64,000 nt of DNA. Origin: Ulota crispa (lineage: Eukaryota; Streptophyta; Bryopsida; Orthotrichales; Orthotrichaceae). Shown in pieces: positions 23,001 through 35,460 of the stretch; the first letter of the stretch is position 1, and each line of letters starts with the position of its first letter. The notes below the pieces were generated by a model. That model worked only from the letters and a program-made list of their open reading frames with translations. It was not told the origin of the DNA and ran no database searches. The position numbers and the translations under genes are program-made. Location: contig OY987247.1 in assembly GCA_963920765.1 (NCBI GenBank), positions 15,286,471 to 15,350,470 on the forward strand, given 5' to 3'.

Positions 23001-24047
23001 TTTCTGGTCTCAACCAAGACAATTTTCCAACCAAGCCTTAGAATGGGTTCTTTTCCTTTTTCAAGGTTGAGACCAGCCCCTCATCACCCAAGGGGACCAA
23101 AAGTGTCCTCTCATACTCTAGCAGTCTGTTTTGAAATGCTCTAACTTTTGCATACATTGTCCAAATCCAATAAAATTTGTTGGCAAAGTTGCGCACTCTA
23201 ATCTAGTTTGTACAATAAAATTTTCAAATCAATCTAATACATGTTGAGTTTGTGAAAGCCATTCAAAGTTCACATGGTCATTTGAGTTCACCACTTTGCA
23301 TTGATACAGCTACAATTTTGGAGGCTTGTATCTTTTTTGCCAAATATTTTTTTCAATAAAATTTGTTGGTTTTTGTTCCCCTCAAAGTCTAGTAATTGTG
23401 GTAGAGTTTTCATGTCAATTCAAGCTCCTTTGAACTCCTGGGAGCAATTCAAAGTTCAAAGTCCACACATTTTTACATTATAGCAAACTTTGGTGGCTTG
23501 TAACATCTTCATACAAAGGTTTTTTTCAATAATTTTTGTTGGGAAATTTGCATATACTAGTCTAGTTATTGCTGCTAAAATTTCATATCAATCCAAGAAG
23601 TTATGAGTGAATGAGAAGCATTTTAGTAGAAGGAGGTATAGCCATAGATGTGATTTTTTGCTACTTTTTTCACTATTTTTGGACATTTCAAAACAATTTT
23701 GCACACATAATGTATTGAATGATATTTTCTTTCACCAATGTGTTTGTGTAATGGTTTTGACTCACTTTGCATTTTCAATACTTCTCAATTGAGTAGGTAT
23801 AAATATCGAATCTCACACCAAAATGTGTTTTTAGGAAAATTTTAGCATCTATTTTCAACACAAAAACATTATAATCTTCCAATCTAGGAGGTCAAATGAC
23901 CCCAAATTTGATCCACATCATCCTCAACATGCACACTACAAGATTGTATGGTTGAGTTTTTCATACTCTACTTACATTTAGACTTACACCACTTGAAAAG
24001 TAATGATGTGTTTCGGCCTCTTTGGACCTTAGGCGTTGAGTGGTTAA
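23001..24047. other. Repeat-derived DNA ending in a TTAA-type right terminus
   Basis: Contains degenerate internal repeats (TCAATAAAATTTGTTGG and TCATATCAATCCAAG blocks) and a segment near 23870-23950 similar to the interior of the element at 33089-33977. A right end CTCAACGCCTAAGGTCC (inward) adjoins TTAA at 24044-24047. No left end was found, so the element is truncated or too decayed to delimit. Confidence 0.4.
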
Positions 24048-25957
24048 GTCATGCCATGTGTCCCAATGTGGTGAAAGGAAAAATAGGAATGAGTGGGTTG
24101 AAAGTAGTTTGACTAGTATGAGAATTACATGAGTCTAGAGGTTGACAATGGGTTCAAAACACTTTTCGAATCCCAAAACTCATAGCAACTTCAGTTTTAC
24201 AAACAAAATTATGAAAAATTTACAATCACAATATTTCTTATCTTCTTACAGGAGAAAATATATATGGTCTCACACTCTATATAATTTGTTGCATAATCGC
24301 TTAAGTTATCAGGTATGGGTGCCCTTACATTAATCCACCTTGGCCCAAAAACATGAATGTGCAGTAGACAGAACCTCCCGGCCACAAAGTCATCTAGGCG
24401 GGGGGGCAAGATAGTTCATCCCGGCTCCATTCATCCAGGCATTGAAGGGGCGGATACTTCACCCTGGCCCCATTTAGTATACCCAAGCTACATCAATTAC
24501 CCTACACTTACATGGAACCTTCCATTTTATCCCTAAGAAATCCCTCCCCCAATCCCCCCCAATGACCAAACACGGCCAATCTACCATTTATTTGGGTGCA
24601 CAAGCATGTTCCAAGGTCACTCTATGAAGGGCTATTGGTTCATTTGGTTGATTGTGAGGGTCTTTGTTTACCATGCCAAATGTTCGAATTTCATGCTCAC
24701 ATTTGTCAACTTTGTCAAATGTTCAAATTTAATGCTCCAATTTGTCAACTTTGTCAACCCACATTATAATGGTCAAGAATATGTTGGTAGGTCTCGTGGC
24801 AATTCACTTTGACCATATATAAATGGTACATCACGTCATTATTTTTTGGTTATTTCATTATTTGAGCAGCTTACTTTGGATGATTCAAAATTAAAAAAAT
24901 TGCAGCATTCTGTGTTTTGGTATTTTCCCACTGGACTTCTACGGAAGAAATCCAGATTTTAAAATGATCGGAGGAAAACAAGAAGAAAAGAAACATATAT
25001 TTATCAAATAGGGGGGCTTCAAACATCAAGGAAAACAAGGTTAATTTGAAGCGTTTTCACTTGCAAAAACGGAAGTTTTCTTCAGGTGGTAATCAAGTTC
25101 TCTTATGAGAAAAATCAAAACATTTTGTGCATATTGCATGTGCAAGGGTGAATGCATGGTTGAGTGGCTCAAAATCATGTCACACTATAAAAAACTGCAC
25201 ACATTCAATTTTAAAATGCCTAAAAGGTACATTGAAAATTTTCAAAAAAGATAAAAAAGTTCATTGTAGAGATTTAAACTTCATTGTAATTACAATAATG
25301 TTGTTCAGTTTTTTCTTTGGCTCTTTATGGAAGTGTAAAGGACTTTTGAAAAAACACAAGTGTGACATTTCTGTTGGCAACAAGTTTTTCAAGGATTTTT
25401 TAAAGATAACATAGTTACTCAAGAGAATACAAAGGACTAAAATTCTAGTGGGTATTTGGATAAACTTTTAAGAAATTATAATATTGTTTTGCAAATGTGT
25501 ATAGAATGTTTGCAAAGGACCTTTTAAGGCCTTTTAAAATCTTCAATCTTATGAGTTCTTTTTCTCCTTTGTTTTTTTTGTTTTTCCAAATTTTCTTTTT
25601 GCAACTTGAGTACTTTTCTAAGTTCTAGGTGCACCTTTAGCAATAAGGACTTTTTGAATAACTTTGATTGATTTAAGTCTAAGCCCTAGAATATAACTTG
25701 CAGTGGGTAATTTCAAAAAGAACAGATCCGGAGACATTGGACCGTTGGATTGAGTTTATAAGTCCATTGTAGACATGAAGAGGCCACTTAGCCGCCATGA
25801 CACTTGATGCAATTATAAACTAACACTTGAATCAAAATCCTTAAACCCACTAAAGGAACTTTAAAAATAGGAACTTTTGCCAAAATTGAGCTACTCAACC
25901 TTGCATTCACCCGCAAAAGTACAAGCATAGGCTCTCTTGTGTGAGGAATGAAAAAAA

Positions 25958-25988
<31 letters not shown>

Positions 25989-26295
25989 CAAAACAGGCCT
26001 TGAAACCACCCTTTAAGAAATGAAAAATGGACTATTACAAAAAGTAGCGAAGGAAAAAAAGAAAAAAAGTTGTGTACTTAGGTTTGAAACCCCCTTGTGT
26101 GCACATTCACTGATTCACCCATACAATCATTTATTACAAGAGATTTTGGCATGGTCGTTTACTTGGACAATATATCTGGTAAACTATGTTTGTCACATAT
26201 GTACTTTTTCATCTTTTTCATTTTTTTCCTTTATTTGAGCGACTTTGTAGTTTGCACTCTAGAATGTATGCCCAATAAGGTAAAAGGTTGTAATT
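24048..26295. other. Intergenic DNA, no gene recognised
   Basis: Contains two ~41-bp direct repeats near 24680-24765 (shared block TTTGTCAACTTTGTCAA) and the AAAAC microsatellite below. Open frames lack family features. Confidence 0.5.
25961..25995. repeat. (AAAAC)n microsatellite
   Basis: About seven perfect AAAAC units following a poly-A tract. Confidence 0.95.
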
Positions 26296-27477
26296 TGGTG
26301 CAGGCTCTAAAATGGTGCACCTTTCCAATTGTACAGTCGGGTTCATTAATTTTACTAACTACAATTTTGAGATATTCAGTTTTTTTAATGAAACATGGAG
26401 TACAATTGGTACATTTTTGTCCAAAAATTTATCATTGCATTCTCATGTAATCCCAATCAAGCATACCAAATTTCAATTTCAGAAAAGTGAAACTTCATTT
26501 GTGGTGAAATCTTAAAGCAAAATTCCATGGTTTTACATGGTATTTTATTAAAAACAATTGGTAATGAATTTTTGAGATTTGATTTCATGGGTATGAAGGA
26601 AACATCCATATGCACATCTTCCATGCTAAAAAAATATCCCCTTAAGTAACAAAAATTTGATCAATACAAGATTCAATGAAACTTGTGATAAGCCCAAATC
26701 TTGAATTTTTATTTTATTTCATGAAAATCAAATTTTGTTGTTTGGCTCAAATATTGTGACTAAGTTTGTATCTTTGAACATGATATCTTGTTTAGTTGGT
26801 GAAAAGCTAGTTAATAAATAAAGATATGTATTTTACAAGATTTGAGCTTATCACAAGTTTCATTGAATCTTGTATTGATCAAATTTTTGTTACTTAAGGG
26901 GATATTTTTTAGCATGGAAGATGTGCATATGGATGTTTCCTTCATACCCATGAAATCAAATCTCAAAAATTCATTACCAATTGTTTTTATTAAAATACCA
27001 TGTAAAACCATGGAATTCTGCTTTAAGATTTCACCACAAATGAAGTTTTGCTTTTCTGAAATTGAAATTTGGTATGCTTGATTGGGATTACGTGAGAATG
27101 CAATGATAAATTTTTGGACAAAAATGTACCAATTGTACTCCACGTTTTTCATTAAAAAACTAAATACCTCAAAATTGCAGTTTATAAGATTAATGGACCC
27201 GACTGTGCTTAGTTTGTACATGATTTTTTCATAGCCCTTCAGCAATGTACAAGACATGTACAATTGAGGAGGTGAACTAATTTGGAGACTTAAGGCCTTT
27301 CCACTTCAAAATTTCATAACTAATTTCCCAAAGTTCCAAAAAGTATGAAACAACTTGGATAAGATAACAGTTTACTCTTGTCTTTCAAGAAAAAAATATT
27401 GAAAAATATTTCAAGAAGTTTCATCACCCCAAAATTCAGTTTCAGCCCTTGCATGTTCCGTTCATGAGCTTCCTACC
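26296..27477. mobile_element. TA-type MITE split by a palindromic element
   Basis: The flanks of the palindrome at 26334-27205 match the MITE at 38386-38687: the left GGCTCTAAAATGGTGCACC and the right part from TTTTTTCATAGCCC through CTTCAAAATTTCATAACTAA to TTCCTACCT at 27469-27477. The left terminal bases are decayed. A TTAA element adjoins its right end. Confidence 0.6.
26334..27205. mobile_element. Long palindromic MITE, Tc1/mariner-like (copy 3), 872 bp
   Basis: Ends CAGTCGGGTTCATTAAT and (inward) CAGTCGGGTCCATTAAT; TA at 26332-26333 and TG at 27206-27207. Arms of about 400 bp carry the ACATCCATATGCACAT block and the CCCCTTAAGTAACAAAA block of copy 2; the centre is near 26770. The 150-codon open frame on the minus strand (27263-26811) is a by-product. 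Confidence 0.8.
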
Positions 27478-27481
27478 TTAA

Positions 27482-28127
27482 CCCCACAGTGACATTGCAT
27501 TTCCAGGGCTTCTAGGAATTTTCTCTAGTTTGAACTAAAAGCCAATATTTTGATAAGTTGTATTAGTTCTTTTTGAATTGTAACCATATAAAATCAAACT
27601 AGACATGTTAGAGATCACATTAGAAAAGAAAACACAACAACATCTCCTATGGATTGAAAGATTAAAATGTTTGATCATGAGCATGTTAAAATTGTGAAAG
27701 TGATTTGAAGTCTTTCAATCTTCTTTTCACATACCAAATCAAAAAAGTTGGTCACCAAAAAAATATGAGGTTAAAGAGCCTAACATGTGTAATCCCAATT
27801 AGTTTATGACTTCTCAAAATCTACTTTACAATTTTTTTAAATGATTTTCTAATGTGATTTTTTCTTGAAGTTCTAATGTATTTGAGGCTCATTCCCAAGA
27901 GCCCTCAACACTACATAAAGTCAAGATTGCAATGAACACCTGTGCACAAAATCTTGAATAGAAAAATCATAATTAATCATTTGCAAAATCAAATTATTGA
28001 AGCTAGAACTAAACTTTAGAATGAATTTTTCAAAAATATAATATATTAAAAACAGTAATTTAGTTGGATTTAATGTAACCTCAAAAACTGGTCGAGGACA
28101 GTTTGTGTCCCCAATGACGCTTTGGAG
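27482..28127. mobile_element. TTAA-flanked non-autonomous element, 646 bp
   Basis: Left end CCCCACAGTGACATTGC after TTAA at 27478-27481; right end inward CTCCAAAGCGTCATTGG before TTAA at 28128-28131. The interior (ACATGTTAGAGAT..., AAGAAAACACAACAA...) matches the element at 47150-47793 in the same orientation. Confidence 0.8.
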
Positions 28128-28303
28128 TTAAGGGAAAACATGATACAAACTTCCAAACATGAAAATTCAACCACAAAATCACACAAATAAAAATGTTTTG
28201 TGTTATGATGCTTATGGATTTGTTTACTCAATTGTTTAACTTACTCCAGTTTGCATTTAGTTGACAATTAATTTTCATGTTGACAATTGATATTAAAGTT
28301 GGA

Positions 28304-29177
28304 TAGTACTGCGCCTTGAACCTATATTCATTCACCTTGATTTACCATTCTACAACCTTACCGTTTTATAGAATACAATTAGTATTTTAGTATCTTGTAT
28401 CCCTAGTCTTTCATTCTTAAGCAATCCCAATTAAGCATACAAAATTTTGAGTTTCAAAAAAATCAAAATCCTATTTTTGGTGGATTATTAGATATAAAAA
28501 TAACAATTTTACTTGATGATTGATAAAAAAAATTGGTGATGAACTTTTTGGATTTGATTGCATGGATACGTAAAAAACATCCACATGCACATGTTTCCTT
28601 ATAAAATAAATCTCCAAAAAGCTTCAATATTCCTTATATAGAGATTTTAATGTTAGGCTGATCATGAACAAATCTAGTAAAATAGATATCTCTATTTTTT
28701 GTTTAGATTTATTTATTTGGCTCATACATTATGATTGAGTTTGTACTTTCAAGCATGACGATATGTTTATTTTGCCATAAGCTAATTATAAAATAGAGAT
28801 ATCAATTTTACTTGGTTTGATTATGATTAACCTAACATTAAAATCTCTATAGAAGGAATTTTGAAGCTTCTTGGAAATTTTTGTTATAAGGAAAGATATG
28901 CACATGGATGTTTCTATGTATCCATGTAATCAAATTTGAAAAATTCATCACCAGTATTTTTCAACCCATCAATAAGTAAAATTGTTACTTTTATTTCAAA
29001 TAATTCACCAAAAATAGGATTTTGGTCTTTTGAAACTCAAATTTTGATATGCTTAATTGGGATTGCATAAGAACAAAATACTAGAGATACAAGATACTAA
29101 AATACTAGTTATATAAAACAATAAGGTTTGAATGGGAAAACAAGGAGAATGAATATAGGTTAAAGGGTGCAGTACTT
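28304..29177. mobile_element. Long palindromic MITE, Tc1/mariner-like (copy 4), 874 bp
   Basis: Inverted arms of about 400 bp: TAGTACTGCGCC on the left with (inward) AAGTACTGCACCC on the right; ACCTATATTCATTC and GAATGAATATAGGT; AGTATTTTAGTATCTTGTAT and its inverse. The TA on the right is kept, the left dinucleotide is GA. Same central block as copies 1-3. Confidence 0.75.
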
Positions 29178-29179
29178 TA

Positions 29180-29640
29180 GGTTTAGTGTGAGCTAAACTA
29201 TTATGGTACTTAGGTAGGAGCGCCCTATACCAAGTTTACCTAATAGAGTCACTTTCTACACAAGGTGGTGTTACAAACCTCCTTAGGTCCATAACTTCAA
29301 TCATCTAAACACTCATATAAAACAATAATCTATACACAATAAACTATATTAATTAGAAGGACCTCAACCACCCGACCATAGAGAGAGATTAATTCCCAAC
29401 AAGAATTAATCTCCTCACCCTCCGAGCCCCATCTTGTACTATCAATTTTTTCATAAAAATAGAATCACTTTAACTATTTTTATATTTCTATTTTTAGTAT
29501 TCATCTCCAACCCTTCGCTAAAGTATAACTCTTAGTTACATTTAGAACTATTCTAAATGTGACTCATATCAAATCTCATCTTTTACTTGGAGTTGTCTAA
29601 CTCCAAGTTCCACTCCTTATCTTATCATCAAGGGTACATA
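29180..29640. other. Intergenic DNA, no gene recognised
   Basis: Holds an isolated TTAGGTAGGAGCGCCC at about 29209-29224, possibly one end of another AGGTAGGAGC-type MITE without a detectable partner. Confidence 0.4.
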
Positions 29641-29930
29641 TCATGTCTTTGTCTTCAAGTTAGTACATCCCGTACACTTGTCCTCAAAACTGCATTCCAT
29701 ACACTTGTTATCAAGTTATCATGATACTTATCATCAAGTGTACACATCATGTTTTTGTCCTCAAGTTGTACATCCCATACACTTGTCCTCAAAGATGCAT
29801 TCCGTACACTTGTCATCAAGGATACATCTCATGCCTTTGTCCTCAAGTTAGCACATCATGTACACTTGTCCTCAAAGGTACATCTTGTACCTTTGTCCTC
29901 AAGTGTAGTATCCTTGTCATCCAAGTAGAG
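29641..29930. repeat. Minisatellite of TACACTTGTCCTCAA-type units
   Basis: About ten imperfect units of 25-35 bp built on GTACACTTGTCCTCAAG and CTTTGTCCTCAAGTT cores. The plus-strand open frame at 29721-29948 (Cys/Pro/His-rich) is a translation of the repeat and not a credible gene. Confidence 0.85.
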
Positions 29931-30022
29931 TTGTCTAACTCCAAATGAACAAATTCATCATCCAAAGATGTCCACCTTCAAGGCTTTTCTCTTTGTCCCC
30001 TTATTCACATTCCATTGTGCAA

Positions 30023-30083
30023 TAGTTCATTCATCAATCATTCATTCATCAATCATTCATTCATCAACCATTCATCCATCAAA
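30023..30083. repeat. ATTCATTCATCA simple repeat
   Basis: Units of CATTCATTCATCAAT repeated about four times. Confidence 0.85.
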
Positions 30084-30745
30084 GGTTATGACAAGTGGTC
30101 ATTCTAAAATTTAAATCTAGGTGAACCATAGATAGCTTATTGCTGTTGACAACACTAAATATCATCACTAGTTTGGTGGTTAATTAATAATTGATAAATT
30201 TCATGCAAGTATTGGCAGACCTAATTTTTTTGCTCATCTTCAACCACTTTGTCAATCCCACATTACATGGATCTTGTACTAGTTCGTTGATCTTTCTTTC
30301 CTCTTGGTATAGTGCATGACACTTATAATAAGATTTGAGGAGCCAATCTATTGCTCTAAAAAAAACTATTAAGAATAAAAAACCACTAAGATGAAGCCAC
30401 AATTCTGCTCTTCTTATTGATTGAATTACTCTTGAGTAGATGAGTGTATGTGTTGTGCTTTAGTATTTCTTGTGACCGCAATTTTGTTGGTTATAAGTAT
30501 CATGTAATATAGTTTAATTTACTTGGACAACACATATGTACGTATGTACATCCAGGTGTTCTTTTTATTAAATTTTCAATGGTAAAGCAGCATGCACCTT
30601 CAGGAAAAAACTTTGGATGGAACCATCAAAAATGCACTTTCATCCATAAAACTAGGTATCATCAATAATTTTTATTCAAATATTGGCAAACCTAAGAATT
30701 ATTCTAGAGGAATTTGGTAATTTGGCCAACTTTTTTATGGTAGTG
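30084..30745. other. Intergenic DNA, no gene recognised
   Basis: Only short open frames without family features. Confidence 0.5.
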
Positions 30746-30749
30746 TTAA

Positions 30750-31495
30750 CCCTGAGTGCCGCAGTGACGGGATTCTATTGTTGGGGATTTTAGACGCCCA
30801 TTTGAGGAACTGGATCTACTTTTTTGATCTTATTAAACTACAATTATGAAAGCATTCAAGTTGTCCATGCTAATGGAGTAATTGCAAGGAAAGGCAGATG
30901 TTGTACAAGAGCTGCAAGAGATTTGATTGGGTGAAACACCATACGAGGCAAGGTGGTAAGCCACGTTTTACTGCAACCGGTCAATATCCCTTGCAAGCTT
31001 CCTTGTGTGTGCTTTGTGGTAACCGGAAAGTTGTTGGCAAGTGTTCAAGCATGTTCTAGACCCTTATTATGGCAACCGTCACCAATTGTGCCAGTCATTG
31101 TTTTCCGTGCATTAGCAATTTGAAGCCCTAAAACTTGACATAAAAAGAAGTGCAATCTTCAATAATTTACAAGGGTGTGCATTCACATCTTATCTTGCTG
31201 CTCACAAATTTTGAGATGAATCTGGGGCTTATAGAATTTTGTAAAAATCATCAAATAGCAACTACCTACCAAAAAATGAGATTTAGTCATCACATGTTGT
31301 TTGATCAAATGTTATAATCTCCCATCTCCTGCGGTAAATTGTTCTCAAAATTTGAAAGCCATTTTCTAAGTAGGTGTCCAACTATTTTCAATGGTCATTT
31401 TTTGTGAATCATATGATTGACCGAGATACAATGCATCAAAGTTGTTGGTCTCCAAAAACCCTGATTTTGGTGAAAACGGCCTGGGCGCTCAGGGG
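30750..31495. mobile_element. TTAA-flanked non-autonomous element, 746 bp
   Basis: Left end CCCTGAGTGCCGCAG after TTAA at 30746-30749; right end inward CCCCTGAGCGCCCAGG before TTAA at 31496-31499. The GAGCGCC terminal subtype is shared with the short element at 44324-44565. Confidence 0.78.
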
Positions 31496-31499
31496 TTAA

Positions 31500-32793
31500 T
31501 GTAGCCGGGGTCAAAATGAGGTAAGATCCATCAAAAAAATTCACCCAATAAAAGATTAGCTGATATAAGGTATATCATTTTGGCTTGGAAACCAAGAAAG
31601 CGTAGGAGATATTTTCTTCAGAAGTGACTAGTTCTCCACTTCTCAACAAAATATTCATTTGACTTTGCCTAACAACAGCAAGTAGCAGCTTCAATATACC
31701 TTTCATGCCACATAAGCAATATACATGGTAACGTGTCATTCAATTATTTTTTGGGGAGAACTGGCAATGAGTGTATTGTTGGTTGGTGAAAATACACAAA
31801 AGTAGGAAAAAACGAAGATAATTAAAACTTCAAAAATACATGACAAAATTTCTCAAGTTTCAAAAATATGTCTAATTATTGTATAATTATAATCAGTATT
31901 TAGTGTAGACCAGTTGTTTTTTTTTCACCTACCACATGCCACGTGCTCTCTCAAGAATGGAGAATTCTGAGAGGAAGAGAGGTGCATTGATTCAATTTCT
32001 GACAAGGTAGCCTTATGAGACTCAAAAAAAAAACACTGGTGGACACATGAAAAGTTGGTTGAAAATGAGCAATGAGGGGTGTTTGTTAATAAAGCTAAAA
32101 AGGGTTCCAAGTATTGGTCTTATCTATTTTTAGAAGATTGTACTTATGCCAAATTTGACTAATTCTAGGTGGTTCAAAGTTTAGAAACAAAAAACATGTC
32201 TTTGATTAACATAAAGGGAAAAAGCGGGAGGTTTGTTATTGCTAATTTTTGCTTTTTATAAATCGCACCCCGGAGATCTCTTTAATGGAGGAGGTGGAGG
32301 GAACAATCCATGCTTGGAGAATTTAGTTTTGGAGAATGTGTATAACATAAAAATCTCTTGATCACCATATATGTATATAATCCATGTTTTCATGTTTCAA
32401 ATTTAGTGAAATATGACAAAATGGGTTAAAATCATAACATCCTAATCAATATCAACATCAATTTTTTTTTGCCACAAGCTTACCTTATTTCGACATTAGT
32501 TACGACAACTATTTCACAAATAAAAACGGGTGGAAAACAAAAGTCAAACCACACAAAAAAACCCTCTCAAAGAAATAGTAGGGTAGCCAATAATTGGATG
32601 ATAATTAGCAATAATAGTTTGTGGAGGAAGGTGCACTTGTGGATGGTTCTATCCAATATTTTTCATTATTTGCATGCACTGTAGGATGTGTGTCGCTCGA
32701 CTAAGGAAGAAAGCAGAAAATTTAGCTAATTGGATGGTCTCATTCTTTTATTGAAGAATTGCATAGATATATTAAAATAACTCATTTGATAAT
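31500..32793. other. Intergenic DNA, no gene recognised
   Basis: A stretch at about 32630-32700 (GATGGTTCTATCCA ... TTGCATGCACT) resembles 59410-59475, suggesting an old dispersed repeat. No gene features. Confidence 0.4.
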
Positions 32794-33080
32794 GGCTCAG
32801 TCTACTGCACACACGTCGATGTGGGGCCGGGGTTGAAAACCTCAGGATTTTTCACTTGCTAATGGTAATGGTAATAATTTTTCCCTTGTATTAATATTGT
32901 TCAATTGTATTTTTCTTTACGCTCTAAACTAATGAAGTGTCTCTGAATTCAAAAATGAATTCAAAACTTTGTAATTCAATCACTAAATGGTAATAGTTAA
33001 ACTCTCACATTTTTTGGCAAGTGAAAAATCTAAGGTTTTCCACCCGGCCCCACATCGACATATGTGCAGTAGATTGAGCC
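32794..33080. mobile_element. MITE with GGCTCA...CTGCAC ends, 287 bp
   Basis: About 70-bp terminal inverted repeats: GGCTCAGTCTACTGCAC on the left pairs with GTGCAGTAGATTGAGCC on the right, followed inward by the CGATGTGGGGCCGGGG and AAAAATCCTGAGG blocks. Related copies at 42396 and 43274. Confidence 0.78.
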
Positions 33081-33088
33081 TTTGATAA

Positions 33089-33977
33089 CCACTAAAGGAC
33101 CATACCTTCTTTTTTAGAAACATAGCAATTTTGGGCACGTACCCATGATTGGAGCTTTTCATATTTTAGGCTGAAACTTTAATAAAATGTGGGGACAAGG
33201 TTTATCTTTCATATGTACTAAATTTCATGACATTTAGAGTTATGAGTAAAAAGTTATGGCCTAATATGTTGTTTTTTACATTTGTCAAGCAGCCTAGGCA
33301 GATTTTTAAAAATCACTTTTTTCAAATGTAAATTTTTAAAATTGGTTTAGGAGATTTATGTGAATGTAGGAAGCTTTGAATCATTCCATTTTGATCAACG
33401 AGATGAAAGTTATGAGGATTTTTTGTTTGCGGGCAGTTATGGATTTTCTACTTTAAAATAAACTTTGAAGTCCTTTATATTACTCAATTTAAATTAATTT
33501 GGAAAAAAAAAAAACCAAAGGATGTAGATTGTTTATTACAACATTACAACCATGATTGGGATTGGCATTTTTCATCTCCATAATTAAATTCTTAACAATT
33601 TAGTGGTTTGAATCATTCTTTCCATATGTTATACAATTCCAAATGATTTGAAACTTTTTTGACATGTACTTTACTTAAGTGGAATAAGGAATTTAGAAAA
33701 GCACCACCCACATGACCTTTTTTCCTTAGGAATATCACCTTTTGAAGGGTAGCTGCCGATTTTTCACAAAATGTTTTTGAATATTCAAACCATTCTAACT
33801 TCCAATCCAGAGGACAAAAAACATTGAAATTTTTTTCACATCTTCTAAAACTATTCTTCTACAAGACCTTACAACCACATATGCATAGAAATATTTTTGT
33901 TTTCAAATTTGATTGATGCTCTGAAAATGGCAGTTTTGGAGAGTTTTTGCTGGAAACTTTGCTTGGACCTTTAGGGG
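33089..33977. mobile_element. TTAA-type element with ATAA duplication, 889 bp
   Basis: Left end CCACTAAAGGACCATAC after ATAA at 33085-33088; right end inward CCCCTAAAGGTCCAAGC before ATAA at 33978-33981. Interior shares blocks with the two ~920-bp copies (GAGATGAAAGTTATGAGGA, TTTTGTTTGC). Confidence 0.7.
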
Positions 33978-34124
33978 ATAATCAAGGGCTAATTAAATCC
34001 TGCATGTTTTATAAAGCCAATCTAAAGGGAAGGTAAAATGGCATAACTAAAGGTCATCGGCCTAATTGGACTCACTAAAATGTGAACAAGGTGGCTCTAA
34101 TGGAAGATCCTTTGATCTCTTTAA

Positions 34125-35041
34125 CCCCTAATGGACCTGTTTGTCCGTTCTGGGGACAAATGGGTTTTGGGCATGTACTTATGGTTTAGGTACTTTGTGT
34201 AATTTTTTGAAACTATTATTGTAGGTGGGTAATTCAAAGATTCATGTGGGCATCTAATTTTTTCTTCATTTTAATATTTGACAAAGAAGTTATGCATGAA
34301 TTTATGAAAATTTGGGGAGGAGTGCCCATCTAGAAAGTCCAAAAACTTTTTTAAAAATTACATTTTTTGAATTTAGTTTTTTGAAATTGGTTCTCTAGAT
34401 TTATTTTATACATGAAAAGCTTTTAATCATTCAATTTCACTTAATGAGATGAAAGTTATGAGGAGTTTTTGTTTGCAAGCAATTATGAATTCTACTCTAA
34501 AATAAATTTTGAAGTTCTTTAATTTACTCTATCTTCTATATTTTGGAAAAAAAATAAACCAAAGGAAGTAGATTGTTTATCACAACATTATAACCGTTGG
34601 GATTTGCATTTTTCATGTCAATAATTAAATTCTTAACAATTTTGTGTTTTGACTCATTCTCTACTTTTTACTTACTATTTTTTCCCCATATGTTGTATAG
34701 TTCCAATTGATTTGAGAACTCTCCCACATATACCTAACTTGATCTCCTACGTGGAAAAATAAAAGCTCAACTTTGGGTAGAGCAATTTTTTATGTGAAAG
34801 AGAGGTAAAAGGCTTTTGAAATTTAATGGCAGTAAGGAAAAAAAAAATTTCCCTTCAATTCATATGTAGATACCTCCCTTCTCTCAATCTAGAATGACCT
34901 GATTTTTTCCCCTTAAGTACCTCTTCTAGTCTACGGCAAAATCCTACGGTTGGATTCTCAAAAAAAAAAAAAATCTACCTTCTTACTCATCTCCTAGAAG
35001 TGGCAGTTTTCAGTGATTTTGGCAGAAAAAGGAATTGGTCC
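34125..35041. mobile_element. TTAA-flanked element with decayed right end, about 917 bp
   Basis: Left end CCCCTAATGGACCTGTT after TTAA at 34121-34124. Sequence colinear with 16427-17351 throughout; the right end GAATTGGTCCTTAAAAA has lost the GGGG and TTAA, so the boundary is approximate. Confidence 0.65.
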
Positions 35042-35460
35042 TTAAAAAAATAGTTCTCTAATTTATTTCTACTATCTCACTATGGGTTGATATGATGAGT
35101 CAGCATGGGTTGTCCATCTCACGATATAATTCTCTATTAACATTGCAAGTTTTATTAATACGGGGCAAGGGAGAGGAAAAAGCACCCGAAGGGAGGAGGA
35201 GGGGGGAGAATGAAAAGCCATTGAATTTTTATTTCAGTATTCTCTTTCATAAGGTTAAAATTTTCTATTATAAAGTGTTGAGTGTCAAGCATTGGATATT
35301 TGTCAATCATCCAAATTTTGAAATTCAAGTGAGGGGAGGGGAGAGGAAAAGGACATTGAAGAAAATTTGAGGAGGAGAGTGAGAGGAAAAAGTAGTGCAA
35401 GAGAAGCTAAAAAGTCACACGAATAGAGAGACACACACAACAAAGCACCTACAAGGCATA

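Noticed and set aside
26811-27263. 150-codon minus-strand open frame
   Set aside because: Lies almost wholly inside palindromic MITE copy 3 and has no protein-family features.
29641-29930. CRISPR-like array
   Set aside because: Units are variable, spacers are not distinct and the genome is a plant; it is a minisatellite.
29721-29948. 75-codon Cys/His/Pro-rich frame resembling a small secreted peptide
   Set aside because: Generated by the minisatellite unit; the repeat explains the residue pattern.
15000-35000. Possible LTR retrotransposon or other capsid-bearing element in the gene-free region
   Set aside because: No long direct terminal repeats and no polyprotein motifs were seen; the region is explained better by TIR elements and simple repeats.
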